DNA from: Progne subis subis
Lineage: Eukaryota > Chordata > Aves > Passeriformes > Hirundinidae
DNA length: 64,000 nucleotides
Assembly: GCA_022316685.1 (NCBI GenBank)
Contig: JAKJHU010000037.1
Span: 21,351,188 to 21,415,187 of the forward strand
Direction: 5' to 3'
The notes beneath the pieces are model-generated. The model searched no databases, was not told the origin of the DNA, and saw only the letters and a list, made by a program, of their open reading frames with translations. Position numbers and translations under genes: made by a program. Shown piece by piece: positions 38,404 through 51,100 of the stretch (position 1 is the stretch's first letter; each line of letters starts with the position of its first letter).

Positions 38404-39089
38404 TACCTTTGTAGGCTATATTGTTTGTTGCTACTGAAATATAAACAACATGCTTAATAAATAGAAGGGCCAGCTGCTGCTGTATTAAGCCTGCATTTCT
38501 GACAGGTCAGCTGAGACTCCTCTTAATGTTGAGAATGGGGCAAAGGCTGTACATTTCAAAAACACTTTACACTACCCACAGCTTTCTGAGCTCATTCTCT
38601 TGTCTTCACACATTCATATGACGTGAGGAAAAGACTGAATGTGCATAAGCCTTTCAGGAGGTTGTGTGGAAGAAATGAGTTGTGGGAAAATAAATATGGC
38701 AAATGAAGCAGGCACAGATGTCTGAGTGGGAAGGACATACAGGGAGGGTTTGCATTGCTGGGGTCCCACTGGTGACTAGGCTAGGCAAACCTAGTGCTGG
38801 TTATAAACCACCAAAGATCTTGTGTAACCCAGCACGGATTTATCCAGCACTTTGGACACAGTGGTAAGGAGGAGGAAGACAAAAGAGAGGCAAGTAACAT
38901 AGCTTGGTAAAAGAATATCGACAGAACAACTTGGTAAAGTTCTCTGCTGGACAGGCATCTTCCTCTGAGATGAAGCATCTGGCTGCATAGCTCAATTGTC
39001 GCAGTGGTTCAGATATCTGTACTGTTCTACTCTTTGGTTATTTTAGTCAGATTCATTCCAACTATTTATCACATCAGAAGAGCTCCATG

Positions 39090-39188
39090 TCAAGTGTTCC
39101 AGTCTGATTGTAGTGCAGGTGTTCACTCTTGGACGCGTTTCTTCAGGGAAAAGATATAAATGTTCAAGTGCTCACTCAGCTGCCTACC
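39090..39188 (-). CDS. SELENOI-like: SELENOI-like last exon with UGA at the Sec position
   Basis: Acceptor GCAATTTCTCTTTAG, with a branch-like TGCTAAT upstream, then GRQLSEHLNIYIFSLKKRVQ and E, then TGA at 39123-39125. Aligned to the remembered human end RKPNSDU, the TGA occupies the Sec position exactly. Reading through, ten codons (TPALQSDWNT) lead to TGA at 39090-39092; human SELENOI also has ten residues after Sec. The frame from exon D gives VCVGRQLS where family members have V(V)xQLS. If TGA is a stop, the CDS ends at 39123; if Sec, at 39090. I could not find a convincing SECIS element. Confidence 0.8.
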
Positions 39189-42100
39189 CTAAAGAGAAAT
39201 TGCAGAGATTAGCATCCTGTTTTGTAATTCACAGTTCACTGCCTCTCTTCTCCCAGTACAAGGGGGGAGGACCCAACCACAGTCCTCACATACTTGGACA
39301 TCCTTGAGTACACAAGATCGGTAAGTATTCAAACAAGAAAGCTGTTTTCCTAGCATTCCTCTTGCAACACACTGCTGGGAAGTTAAATGGCTACAGACCA
39401 GATTCACAGGTGACATAAGCTGTGATGGAGTTGGGCCCCTCCGTCAGTTGTGAATTTTGACCAGGTATTTGCATTCCAACCCCCACCAACAGGCCCATGT
39501 CAATGCTCAGGTAGGCTCTACTGTGCCACCAATGTCTGCTGACAAAAGGCTGCTTTCAAGGAAAAACCATTACATCCCAATGGTGTGGCTTAAATAAAAG
39601 AACGCTGACCAGCTCCCTCTGAAATGAGACCTTTGCCATGCAAGATTTTTTATCTAAAAGCTAAAGCCATTAAAACAGCTGCTAAAGGTTCATTTGACAA
39701 TTTAGAAAAAGTGGGCATCAATAAAGTAAAACTTGATTTAAGCAGCAATTCAGATGACAATGACAAGACTGAGATCTAGTAGACACAAAAATGTGCTGGT
39801 AAGATTGAATGAACTGGAAAACTATTCATGTCACCAGCTTGAGAGATGCTAGCAGAGGGCCAAGAAAAAATTGGGACAGCTATTTTGCCTGCAGATTCAA
39901 AGCAAAGTTGACCTTATTTTATTATTTCTATTTATGTCACTTTGCATTTTACCTTCCTATTTTTTCAGTCAGGTGACCTTAGGAAGAAGGAAGGCAAAAA
40001 AAGAGGGCTGGAAGCATTCATGCCGCATGGATCTACGTAAAAACCAGTCCATAAATATTCTAATTCTGATGGGTTTAAAGCCAAAACCAGTGGGCTACGT
40101 TGGAATAATTCAAGTCACTGACATTGCTGCACGTACAAAAAAAAGGCATCACCTGCAATAAACTGATTCCTTTTTTTTTTTTAACTTCAGACTAAATAAA
40201 ACAACACACAGGACTAAAAAAAAAAAAAAAAAAAAATCAAAAACCACAAACATTCAGACTCCCAGACGACGCCCCAACCAGAAACTCTTTCCAGAGCCCT
40301 CTGCTCACCACGCAGACCCCGTAGTGCACGTGGGCAGCCGTGAGCAGGGCGGTGAACACGCCAAGAGCCGCCTCTTCCATGCAGCCCAGCAGGCCGGAGA
40401 TGGCCGCGTACACCACCAGCGCCAGCGGGAACAGGAACCAGTGGAAGAGCTCCGGCCGCGTGCTGCTCATCTGGCAGATGATCACCTTGCACTGTGGGAG
40501 CAAACGGGACCTGGTGAGAAGCGCTGGGCCAGCCCCGAGGGTCTCAGGGAAAGTTACTTCCAATTTCTCCACGAGTTGCTTTGGATGAGGGGGAAACGGG
40601 GCTACAGTTCAAGATGGGGCTTGTTTCTGGTGAGAAAGGCTGCTGTAGGTACACACCTTTCTGCCCCACTGCGTCCCAGAGGACATTATTGCAATTTAAA
40701 ATACACCCTTTTCTGGAGACAGTGCTTTGATGCACTTAATAAGCGGAAGGACGTCTTTGCGAAAGGGGAATTTGTTTGCCAGCTTGTTTTCATGAAGGCT
40801 CCTAAAGTTGTGATCCCAAATCAAATGTGCCACCATATAATCCCTGGGAGAGTGTGCTGGTATTTTAGTCACGTGGCCTGACAGAAATATCTTCTGGTTC
40901 ATTGTATAGAAGGGAGGGAAGACAATATATGACATTTTCACATCCTGTTTTTCTTTTCTAGAACTCCTTTATGTACTAAAACACCAATTTCTTGGCTCGA
41001 TCATGGTGGTGGGCTCCCTGGAGATGTAGCTGGGGGGCCCAGAGAAAGGGATCCCACTCAGAATGGCAGAAAAAATGAATATATAGTGCATGGTTTAACT
41101 GAAGGCAATTAGCTTAATTCTACTGAGTTCTGGAAACATAATGAGACTAATTCACTTAAAATTCAGTATTTTAAAAGCAATTAAGCACACCAAAGTGTTT
41201 TGTCTGGTTTAGGCTCCTTAAGAAATGTGTCTCATATATACCATGCCTGTTACAAAAAAGAAAAGGAATTTAGGCACATCTGAAATAATTTATTGATTTA
41301 AGTTTCACTCAAAATGAAATGTGGTTAAAAATAGATTTTATGTATCCTGAAAACAGCAGAAGAAGGAAAAACTCATTCCCTGTGCAGTGCCTGAAATCTT
41401 ATGACAGCAGTGGTAGGAGTCTGACCATAGGAAAGAAATACTGGCTTTACTGCCTGTGCTATAGAAGCTGAAGAATGCAAAAATAAACCATGAAAAAAAT
41501 AATAATTTTGAATAGTGGAAGAAGTAAGCCTTTGTACCTAGTGTTAACATTTTCACTTACATTCTCATGTATTGATTGTGAATTTTTTTAATAACTCTGG
41601 TTTTAGGAGTCCTTTGGGAATAATTCCAGAGAGCATCAGAAATTGCTAACGCAATCTATAACCTATAATTTTTCTGGCTACATAACTGTACCTGACCATA
41701 GGTTGGATTTCACATCGTTTTAAACCATTATTATATATTTGGGTGACCAAATACACTGTCAAAGGTATGAGAAGTTTCCAGATACTGGAATGGCAGGTAG
41801 AGAAACATGGTCTGCAGTTTGTGATCTGCAGAACAGGTAATGGAAACCCAATGTGTCAGGCTATCATGAAGAAGAAAAGTATTGCCATGACAAGCCTTCC
41901 TCTGATGCTGGAGGAAACATGTCTAAGGGACCAGAAGGGGTGGAAGGAGATGTAGGCTTGATTTTCAACTTTAAAATGTTGCAAATTCCAACTAACACCC
42001 ATACATTTTTAATGCTTGCTTTTAAAATGTTAAAATTTTCAGCTAACATGCATACGTTTTTAATTCGCTCAAGCCTCCAACACTGCAGTGCAATGTTTTG

Positions 42101-45100
42101 GGAAAAGAAAACAACAAAGAAAGCCTGAAGAATACGTGTCTGATAAACTGCAGCCTGTAAAGAAACTTCTGGTTTGCCTCACTATTATTTTTCTTCTGCA
42201 AGCATCCTGCCTCAATCACTCTTGCTTGGTTAAGATGTATGGGCAGAACGTGCCATCCTCCAGACTCTGAAAGCATTTTCCCTACTGGCATGAAGCAATT
42301 GTATTTCTCATTGTGGAATCGCTACTATTCTCTTAAAGTGGTAGATTAGGTAATGCATAATGCATACAATAAAACTTACACATCTGAAAATCAACTCATT
42401 TCTGTGAGATTAAGTCCTTAAGATGGAACTATTTCATTTGTGACCCTCAGAAATGTACACTCATAGGATACTGTCTAACATCACAATAATTAACTTTTCT
42501 TCCATTCCTGAATTCAGATTTCTAAAGGGGCTATGCTTTCTCTTTTGAAACTTCCCATTTTTGAAGATCTGTCTATAGCTCAAAGCACCTCTGGCCTTTC
42601 ACTTTTTATACTGGATGTAGCATTGCTCAGTGGCAAGATTTTAGATGGTGTTGGGAACTGCTTTCCTAAGATGACACTAGTCATCTAGGGTACTTACATC
42701 CTCTAGGGTACTTTCGCTAACGTGCAAGAACACCTTTCTGCTTGGCTGCTCTCCTGGATTCCCCCAGAGAAGAAAGCCCTGGGTTACCTGCAGGGCTCAG
42801 CACCACAGTCTGGCTGCCCGTGCTAGAACTGCACAGAGGTTTATGTTGTGTCTTGGGAATTAAAGGGGGGAAACTGGTCACCATGATGTGGTACAGGAGA
42901 AACTAATCTGTGAGCAGAGAGGCATCACAGGGCCCCTAGAGCTCTTGACACCTTTCCCTACAACACACTGTCGGTGGTATGGCCTTTTGCTAAATGGTGA
43001 AGGGAAAATGCAGGATCAGCTGAACTGCAGGATACAGGAATGCATGCACCACAGTAATGGACACAAGAGCAAGGGAAAGCTACAAGCCCTCCACTCTTGC
43101 TAGTAAATCTGTGCCAGTGTTGATCTTTCTTTTACTTCTACAAGTCCACAGTTCTGACTCTATGTTGGGGAGTATCTGTTATATTTTTAGGGTTTTCATA
43201 AACCCTCAGAAAACAAACAAAAAGTGTTACACTGTGGCAGAGGAGGTATTTCAGTACTGTAAGTGTCCCAAGTCCAGACAGGTGTTGTGGTGTATTTTTA
43301 TGAGACAGAGTATAACACAGAAGTAGAAGAGCTGTGTGACTCTGCTGATTTTAGCTACATTTTCTGCTCCTTCTGCTTATTCACAGAAAAATAGAAAGCT
43401 ATCTCTAAATAACACCACCACCCTAAATATACTTACAATAACATTTGAGAAAGCAACCCCAACCATCCATAAAAACAGTCTGGGTTGCTTTGCTAATATG
43501 TTGCTTGGAGATAAAACCACCCAGACTGTAAGAAGAATGAACAGCAACAGAGGTGACACAAGAGGTAGCAGTCCTTCATACAGAGAATCATTCTTCAGTG
43601 TTTTCTTTAAATGTGCTCTGGAAATAAATAATTTTGTAGAGAAAGTAAGTTCATCCATTCTATTTCTACACAGTAACTTCAAACTCTAGACCAAACTCAG
43701 CTCAAGAATTCATCTTGCCAACAGTGCAAATGTACTTAGATACCAGACATTTTACAAGAAACTGTAGTATACCCAAGTAACATTTATTTCTGAGGTTAAA
43801 TTATACTGATTTATTCACATAGGTCCTGATCAGCTTCACTTGCTCACCATTGTTTGGCAATGGACCAGTAAACTCACACAAAGTGAGCTGCAGTACTCTC
43901 AAATATGCAGACATGCTGTGAATTCAAAATACACAGCTTTAGAGGATGAAGCTTCTAACATGAGATATAAACTTATTTCAGTCTATACAGCCCACGTTTT
44001 CAGTAGCAGCAGAGTCAAGCACGTGGCTGGCAGGTACTGCTGTTGTTAAGGTCTGGAGGTGATGTTGCTTGACAATCCTGTACATTAGGATTTAGGTACT
44101 TTGGCCTAAAGGGGAGGCTTTTTGGCTGATGAGAGTACAGGAAAATTAATGTTGCATTGTGTTTTCTTGGGTATTTTAGGTTGTTTTTTAAAGGTAGTAA
44201 ATGTTTGCATTTTCTGTCAGCTATGGCAATGGTAACTTTAAGTTAAACAATTAAAATGCTGTTAAACCATTCCTTCATACAGCTAGTTCAGACGAGCAAC
44301 TCTGTGTTTGAAATGTACTGGGAAATGTCCTGTTTAAAATCTTTGAACATATGTATTTATAGAAACAGCTAGACAAAAATCCAAGAAATATCTTTCTCAT
44401 GCCAAAAAGGAATAATCTACTCCTAAAATAACAACTGAGAACAGGCATCAGGAAGAAGAAAGAGAGGAGATGGTTGGAAAACTCAAATCCTTCACCAAAG
44501 AGCTCGTGCGTGCATCGTTCAAGCAAACCTGACTGGTAGCTTAAAATTTTTGTGTTCTTCTCCTCAGAGGAAAGATAAACCCAGCGGAAGGCTTGAGAGG
44601 AACTATGTCAAGTGATGACTTGAAGAGGAAAACACTGAACAAAAGTCCTGACAGGAAAGGAAGGAAACCAAACCCTCAGTGTTCATTGGGGTAAAGCCTG
44701 CTACTGCCAGGGGCTGTCATGCACAAGGTGCTTCCCTCCTCCTCTCAGTCATCCCCGAAACCAGATTTCCTTGCAGGCTGGTTCCCAGCCCCCTGCCCCA
44801 CAGCCCAGCCTTTCTGCAGGTCCTCAGCCTTTCCTGCCCCACATCTCCCAACTCTCCACACTTCCTGCCCCAGACTTGGGGCTGTGCGTGCTTTTGGTAA
44901 CTACACTGAGTACCACCGCTCAAAAAGGGCTGTATAGGAGAGATGCAACATTGTCTTACGGTTTCTCCAACATTTAAATGTTAATATTAGTTTCCACTAA
45001 TTCCTGAAGACAGGCAGTGACAGTCCTTCCTCCAGGATACTTAAAACCTGAGAGACCTGGAGTGACAGATGAGTGAACTCATTAGCAAATACTAGTGGAA

Positions 45101-48100
45101 GGCAGGCAGCATTAATAAAAATAGGCCATTGGAGTATAAACTCCAACCCTGCATAAAATTCCTGGGTGCAGCAAGCCAGTTCTCAGATGTAATCACAGCT
45201 TGCCACCTGCCTAGCTTACATCTGACAGCAATTATCAGCAGACTGATACACAGAGAGGAGAGTTTTACAGAAGGACCAGAAAGACAATTAAGTACTTCAC
45301 AGAGTGCAGGATGATCAGCTACAGAATTCCACCCAGCACGGGCAGAAGTCACAAATCACATTTGATCGCAAATAAAATGGGGTGGTTTTTACTACAGAGC
45401 CTTTATCAGTTTACCGTGCAGGACCACTGTGAGACTGCCTGGAGAACAGCAAGTGAAAGGAAAAGGAGAGAGTTGTAAACATGAAAAAGAATCCAGTCAG
45501 ATTCTGAAAACTCACCAAAAAACCTTTTACTACATTATCAGGACAGCATGAAAGATGAAAGAAGCTAGGCTACTTCGAGTATTACATGTATTTGTAAATG
45601 AGGAAACCATTAAATACACAGAATTAAATAGGAGGTGATAGAACTTAATTAATGTTAATTAACTTACCTATGAATGTTGTATAGTGTTTGTGGAAATGAT
45701 AGAAACAAACTGAAGCCTGGAAGAGAAAAACATTAATATGTGATTTGACACTGACAGCCTCAGAGTTTTTCATGTGATAACAGACCTAGTATGCTTTCTA
45801 AAAATGATTCAGTATTCCTGTGCTCATTACAGGATATGAACTGAGTTTTGGGGGCTTTAGGCAATAATAAAACTGCCCTCTTTTTTTCCAAAACCTAGCT
45901 GCTATAAATAGTTGCTGATACAGAATTTCCTGTGTAACGAATGACAAGACCAGAATTTTTTATAAAAATTCTGATGTAGCTAATAGATAGAATCAATTAT
46001 TTTTCATCCAGGTCTCTCTGCTGGACCCAGGACAGCCCTGCTTTTCATGAGCTGCTGTTACCTAGAAAAATCCGAGTCTAACACCAAAAGCCTTACAGTG
46101 GAATATAGAAAGACAATAAACTTCAAGCTGGGCTATTCACATTACTGGAGAAATAATTTTATAGTTCAAAATACTAAGGTTCTACCAATGATCTGTTTTG
46201 ATAATACAATAGCTTAAATGAATTAATTTTCATGACATGTCCATCATTTGAACAAGAGGGGGCTTTTTAACTTCTTTTGTAACACAGCTGTGATGTTTCT
46301 AGAGCTCAGCTTTAACCCACAAAGCCCAAAGGTTTTGCCTTTGCTTTGTGTTTGTCTGCACTGCTGCTGGTATTATCAACACAGCTGCCAGCAGCCCCTG
46401 AGCTGCCTGAAGACCCAGCTGTACCCCCTCTAACACCCACAGCCAAAATGCGCTGGTCCACCCAACAATCGAAGACTTTCAGCAACAAGAGGGAAGTTTG
46501 AGATTTAAACAAAAAAAGCCACTAACTGGTATGAGCCAGCCTTAACTAGGTGAAAAGATATATGACTTTTTTAATCTGTGTCGTTCCCTGTAGAGCTCTT
46601 TGGTTTGTACTTTTCCCCCCATTTTCTGTGTATTGAGGGCTTTTTCCTGGTCAATTTGCTGCTTGGAGGTTGCTCTGGGTAGCACATTTCTGCACGGCTT
46701 TTTTATCATAGGGCATGAGACTTGGGTGTGGTGCACTAAATTAATACATAATTCCTATTTTATTATGGGCAAGAAAAGCACTCTGGTGTGTTCAACTTTC
46801 TGGTTTTGACCTAAAACATCTCGTTTAAGAAGCACTGTGCTGCCTGTACAGAAAAGTAGAGATTTTTAATCTCATAATTAGCAATATGGGAGGGAAAAGA
46901 TGAATACAGAAAAGAGATGATTTCAGATGATTTTGTACTGGGGCTAACATGACATAGCAGTGCCTTGAGGAATGTCAGTGTTTACCCTTCAGTCCTCATC
47001 AAGGACATACCCAAGCGTTTAGCGTGCCCTGGCCATAGTGGCGACTCAAGAGAAGGAAAACTAAACTTGAAAGAACAGTGATGATCAGGATTGTTGGAAA
47101 AGAGAAGTAAAAAGGGATGCAATAGATAATCTATCTCTCCAGTTTTTCTGGTTTTCTGCTAAAGAGGAGGAAACCAAGAATTGGGGGGAAAAAAAAGAAA
47201 ATCCAGCCTGTAAATAATTTCAGGTATTGCATTTTTTCATGATTATTTTTTGGGTTTGCTTTCTAAAACAATTAAGAGCTCTGCTTCTTTACCGTGGCAG
47301 AAACTCCCTATCAAACAGCTGAAGGATGTGCAATTGAAGTAATATCCCAAGTATTTTGTCAATATATTTCTAAAATTCACAGGCTTAGTGCCTTCGGAGT
47401 GATCTGTGTTTAATGTGCACTCCAGTTAGCTATGTTTTCTATTAGGCAGGGAGCGCTGGTTCAATAAAATCTTGAGTTACGTACAGCAGTTCCAACATCT
47501 GTATCACATTAGAGCAGACATGAGACAAAACATTGACTCTTGAGGTTAAATCTAAATTTCCTGCTGCAATCCTGAAGTTTGATTTGTTAGGAGAAAAGGA
47601 ACCGAGAGGAACAGAAATAGAGACTAGAACTAGAAATAGAATTCAAAGAGCATTGGTTGCCAACAATTTGTTATTTTTATGAAGTGCCATTTTAGTTAGA
47701 AATAACACACTGACCACAAACAGTCCCCCAGCTAGCAAAAAGCCACTCTCCAAACGGGGCAGTTTCTCCCCTGTATTTTTACACGGCTTTGCTTTTAGCA
47801 CAGCGAGAGGGCTGAGGATGCAGCAGGGCAAGCAAAGGGTGTTCCCCCGTTTCTTATGGGATTTTCAGAATTCCATCATTTCCTACAACATGTTGCTTTC
47901 CCATCTCTTTGTTTTTTGGTTTTTTTTTTTAGCTAAAGAGGCCTGCCTTGGGGGCTACTTTTGGTACTCATTAAGTCTGCTTTTTAATTGGCATTAAGGA
48001 TCCCTTTGTGCCCAGGAGCTAAACTGCTGCATCCGCATTGCTGCCATTCCCTGCTGCTCTGAGGAACAAAAGGTGCAGCCTGGAAAGCAAACCCACTGCT

Positions 48101-51100
48101 GGCTCTCTGGTGCTCAGCTACCCAAGCACTGCCCAAGTGATGATCATGGAGGCTTTTTTGTTTGTTTTTAATGTCCTAAAAGTACATATTTTGTTTTAAA
48201 AGATTTTTTTTAATCCGATTTCAGAGCTTTAGATGTTTTTAACACATACGGGGAAATAGAACTCCTCAAGTGTTCTTAGAAGTAGTATACTGCTCTTCCA
48301 GGAGTTTTAGTTTCTTCTTTAGTATTTTCCTGTTCTTCAGCTGATTTAAAACCCAAGACCCAGCTGTAAGAACACAGGCCTATATTAAAGGCAGAATTAC
48401 CAAAGCACAGATGGGTGGCACAGATTCACAGGGAATTCTTGTGTCACGTTAGGCTGAAAGTATCAAACCCAAATCCTCGGATTTAGGTACAATCCTATCG
48501 TCAGTCCTCTGTGTTGCACAATGTAGACTCCCTTTTCAGAGAAATAAACATTTTTAAAGCTCTTTACTGGGAATTATTTTGTCCATATTAAAAAACGCCC
48601 AGCATAAGCATAAACAAACAAACAAATCCCAATGCATTCAGAAATTTGGGATTAAAGACATATCACAAGTGAAGAAATGAATGCATTATCTTCTTTTCCA
48701 AATATGTGTATGTATAAAAGCACACAGATACATACACAGTCATGCATATAAATACGTGTGCATATATACATGTACATATACATATACATATTTATACATG
48801 TGTATAAAAGAGATCAAAAGGTAATTCCCATCAACCTTAAGGACGACTTAGATTTCATTTAGTGCTTTCAAATTCAATTCCAAACCAATAAGATGTTGTG
48901 TGATACAGCTGGATAAATTAATAATAATTTTTAAAAGCTAGCACACCATGGATACCATGGTGCCTTGTCACCCATGTTGTTTAGAGTGCCAGCAATATAT
49001 TTTAATTATGTGAGGGCATTTTAAACGGTCACACAACTAAATTTAGAGATCAAAGATCTACAGACAGACAGGTTGTTTCCATGACATGCTGCAGTTATTG
49101 TGGCTGTTGTACCTGATTTAATTCAGGCATTTTTGCAAAATACAGACTTGGTCATTGTAGGGAAAGAGAGGGCATGGCCAGAAACAAACTGCTGACACTA
49201 CTATCTGTTCCAGAAAATGCTATTTCAGTACCCAACAGCCCCATCCTGGTGCTCAGACAAAGCAAACAGACTGATGCAGGTAGCCACATTTCTGAAACCA
49301 CAAAACCTCACTAGCCTGTAAACACTGCTAAATAAAGAAGTGACTCCAAGACACCTAAACCACTAAATAAGTTATAGTGGTTCAAAGGAAGGACAACCTT
49401 CATTGTTTATCTTCTCCACACACTTGCTATCGCAAATCCCCGTTCTTAGTAAGTTCCTGATAAATGAATCACCCTTAAACTGTCCTAAGAAAAGCGCTGA
49501 AATTTTATTTGTTAAGAACTGGTTTTCCTGATAGCTAAAAATTCAAAAATTTAAAAATGAGACAGTGTGATACAAGGATGTAATTTTAGGTGAACACTGC
49601 GCTGAAAATTGTGTGAATTTGTTCAGGAAAGTACCCTCCCTGCTGTGCTCCCACCCCAAAAAATACTCCCCAGAGCATTCATCCCACTGGGGAGGCAGGG
49701 AAGAGGTCTGTGCAGACCTTCTGGGCACATCACCAGAATTGACCAACTCTCTAACAGTAGGCAGCTGCACTTGCATTCCAGTTTACAGATTAAATACTAT
49801 CTCCTCTCTCATTCTTCAATTGCCCACACCTCAGCAGCAGCCTTCTTCAGTACACTGCTTGGCCTTTCCATCTCTAGATTAATAATTCGTCATAGCCGAT
49901 GTTTGCTGTTAAGAAATGAGGCGTTGTCATTTACCTTTCTTAGCCACCAGACAAGAAAACTTAGATTCAAAATATCCAGGCCTCAATATTAGCTTGGAAA
50001 ATATTTAAATACTTTTTCCGTGGTGTTTTTTTCCAAATTCCTTGCACATTTAGAGCAGCTAGACGCATGAAAATGTCTTATCCCACGGAATGTTTAACAC
50101 AGTAATCAGTGCCTGCAAGCAAGCTCCATCAGTAGGTGAACATTTTAGAAGCATTTGTTAGTGGAACAGAAGCTTTTATGGAGCACTGTGACCTTCTCAG
50201 GTGTGTCTTGAGTAGACAGCTCTTTTAATTGATTGTGCAAACACATAATTGCATTTTGAGCTGTCCACTGAAAAAACTGTTATATTTTATTAGTATGTAA
50301 AATAGCAAGCTTAAAATCACTTAGTAGATGAGGGGGGGGAAACCTTTAAAAAAAAAAAATGTAATTTGCAGATGTAATTGAGCCTGTAAAATCTGAATAC
50401 ATTAGGGTGAAAAATACACCCCAAATCCACAGTATGAAATGATTTTACAGGGATTAAGGGAACATAAGGTAAACATAAGCTCTGTCTTCGTGTACAAAGT
50501 TGATGTAGGTTTTGGATGTTTAGGATCTAAGATATTTCTTGAGTATAAAGATTGTAGAGGGATGCATTTATCATGCTTGTTTAAAAGAGATGCATTTATC
50601 ATGCTTGTTGATTTTATACCTTATTTTCAATGTCTAAGGAAGTACACATGGCATTTATCTCGAACTGAGCTGTAAGATAACAGTTAACATTCAGAGGGAT
50701 TTAGTACAGACTGAAGAAATAGTTTATGGATGTAGCTGCTTCTTTGATGTAGTTCTGTTCACACATCATTCTGTTTCTGGGCACAGCAAGAACTGAGCAC
50801 CAGAGAAACAGTGCCTCTATTTGAAAAGCCCAGGCTGGCTTCCAGAAGGTTCTGCCAGGCAAGCTCCCTTGTTTGACCTTCTCCTGGGGCTCCCAGAGCC
50901 CCTGAAATGACCCCTCACATCTTAACACCACCAAACTCGTTCCCACCTGTAATCAGCATCCCGTGACACTGCTCTGCCTCCAGCCTTGAACACTCTGCTT
51001 TTCTGGGTTATTGTTCTGATTGGTTCAGATGAGTTACTCCAAACATGAACTCAGTGGCTTCTTAAAAATATATCTCAAGTGACAGGTGAGTATTTCACAC

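Larger units (their letters stand above)
35661..39089. other. Convergent intergenic region / 3' UTR of SELENOI-like gene
   Basis: Between the last MAPRE2 poly(A) candidate and the SELENOI-like last exon. The right part (about 38,380-39,089) is probably the - strand 3' UTR. Two small direct repeats occur (37198-37248 and 37813-37850). Open frames here, including 146 codons at 37164-37604, resemble no known family. Confidence 0.55.

Noticed and set aside
39016..39056. SECIS-like primary pattern on the - strand (ATGA, 10 nt, AA, 23 nt, GA) just downstream of the SELENOI-like stop
   Set aside because: The spacing fits but the segments that should pair next to the quartet do not form a helix by hand, so I do not call a SECIS.
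40324..40881. 185-codon + strand open frame, the longest in the window
   Set aside because: It is largely antisense to SELENOI-like exon D and its G+C-rich sequence; the - strand has clear family homology and splice sites, the + strand has none.
45646..45663. TTAATTAATGTTAATTAA, HNF1/homeobox-like palindrome next to the exon B donor
   Set aside because: AT-rich palindromes of this size are common in introns and nothing else supports a regulatory role.
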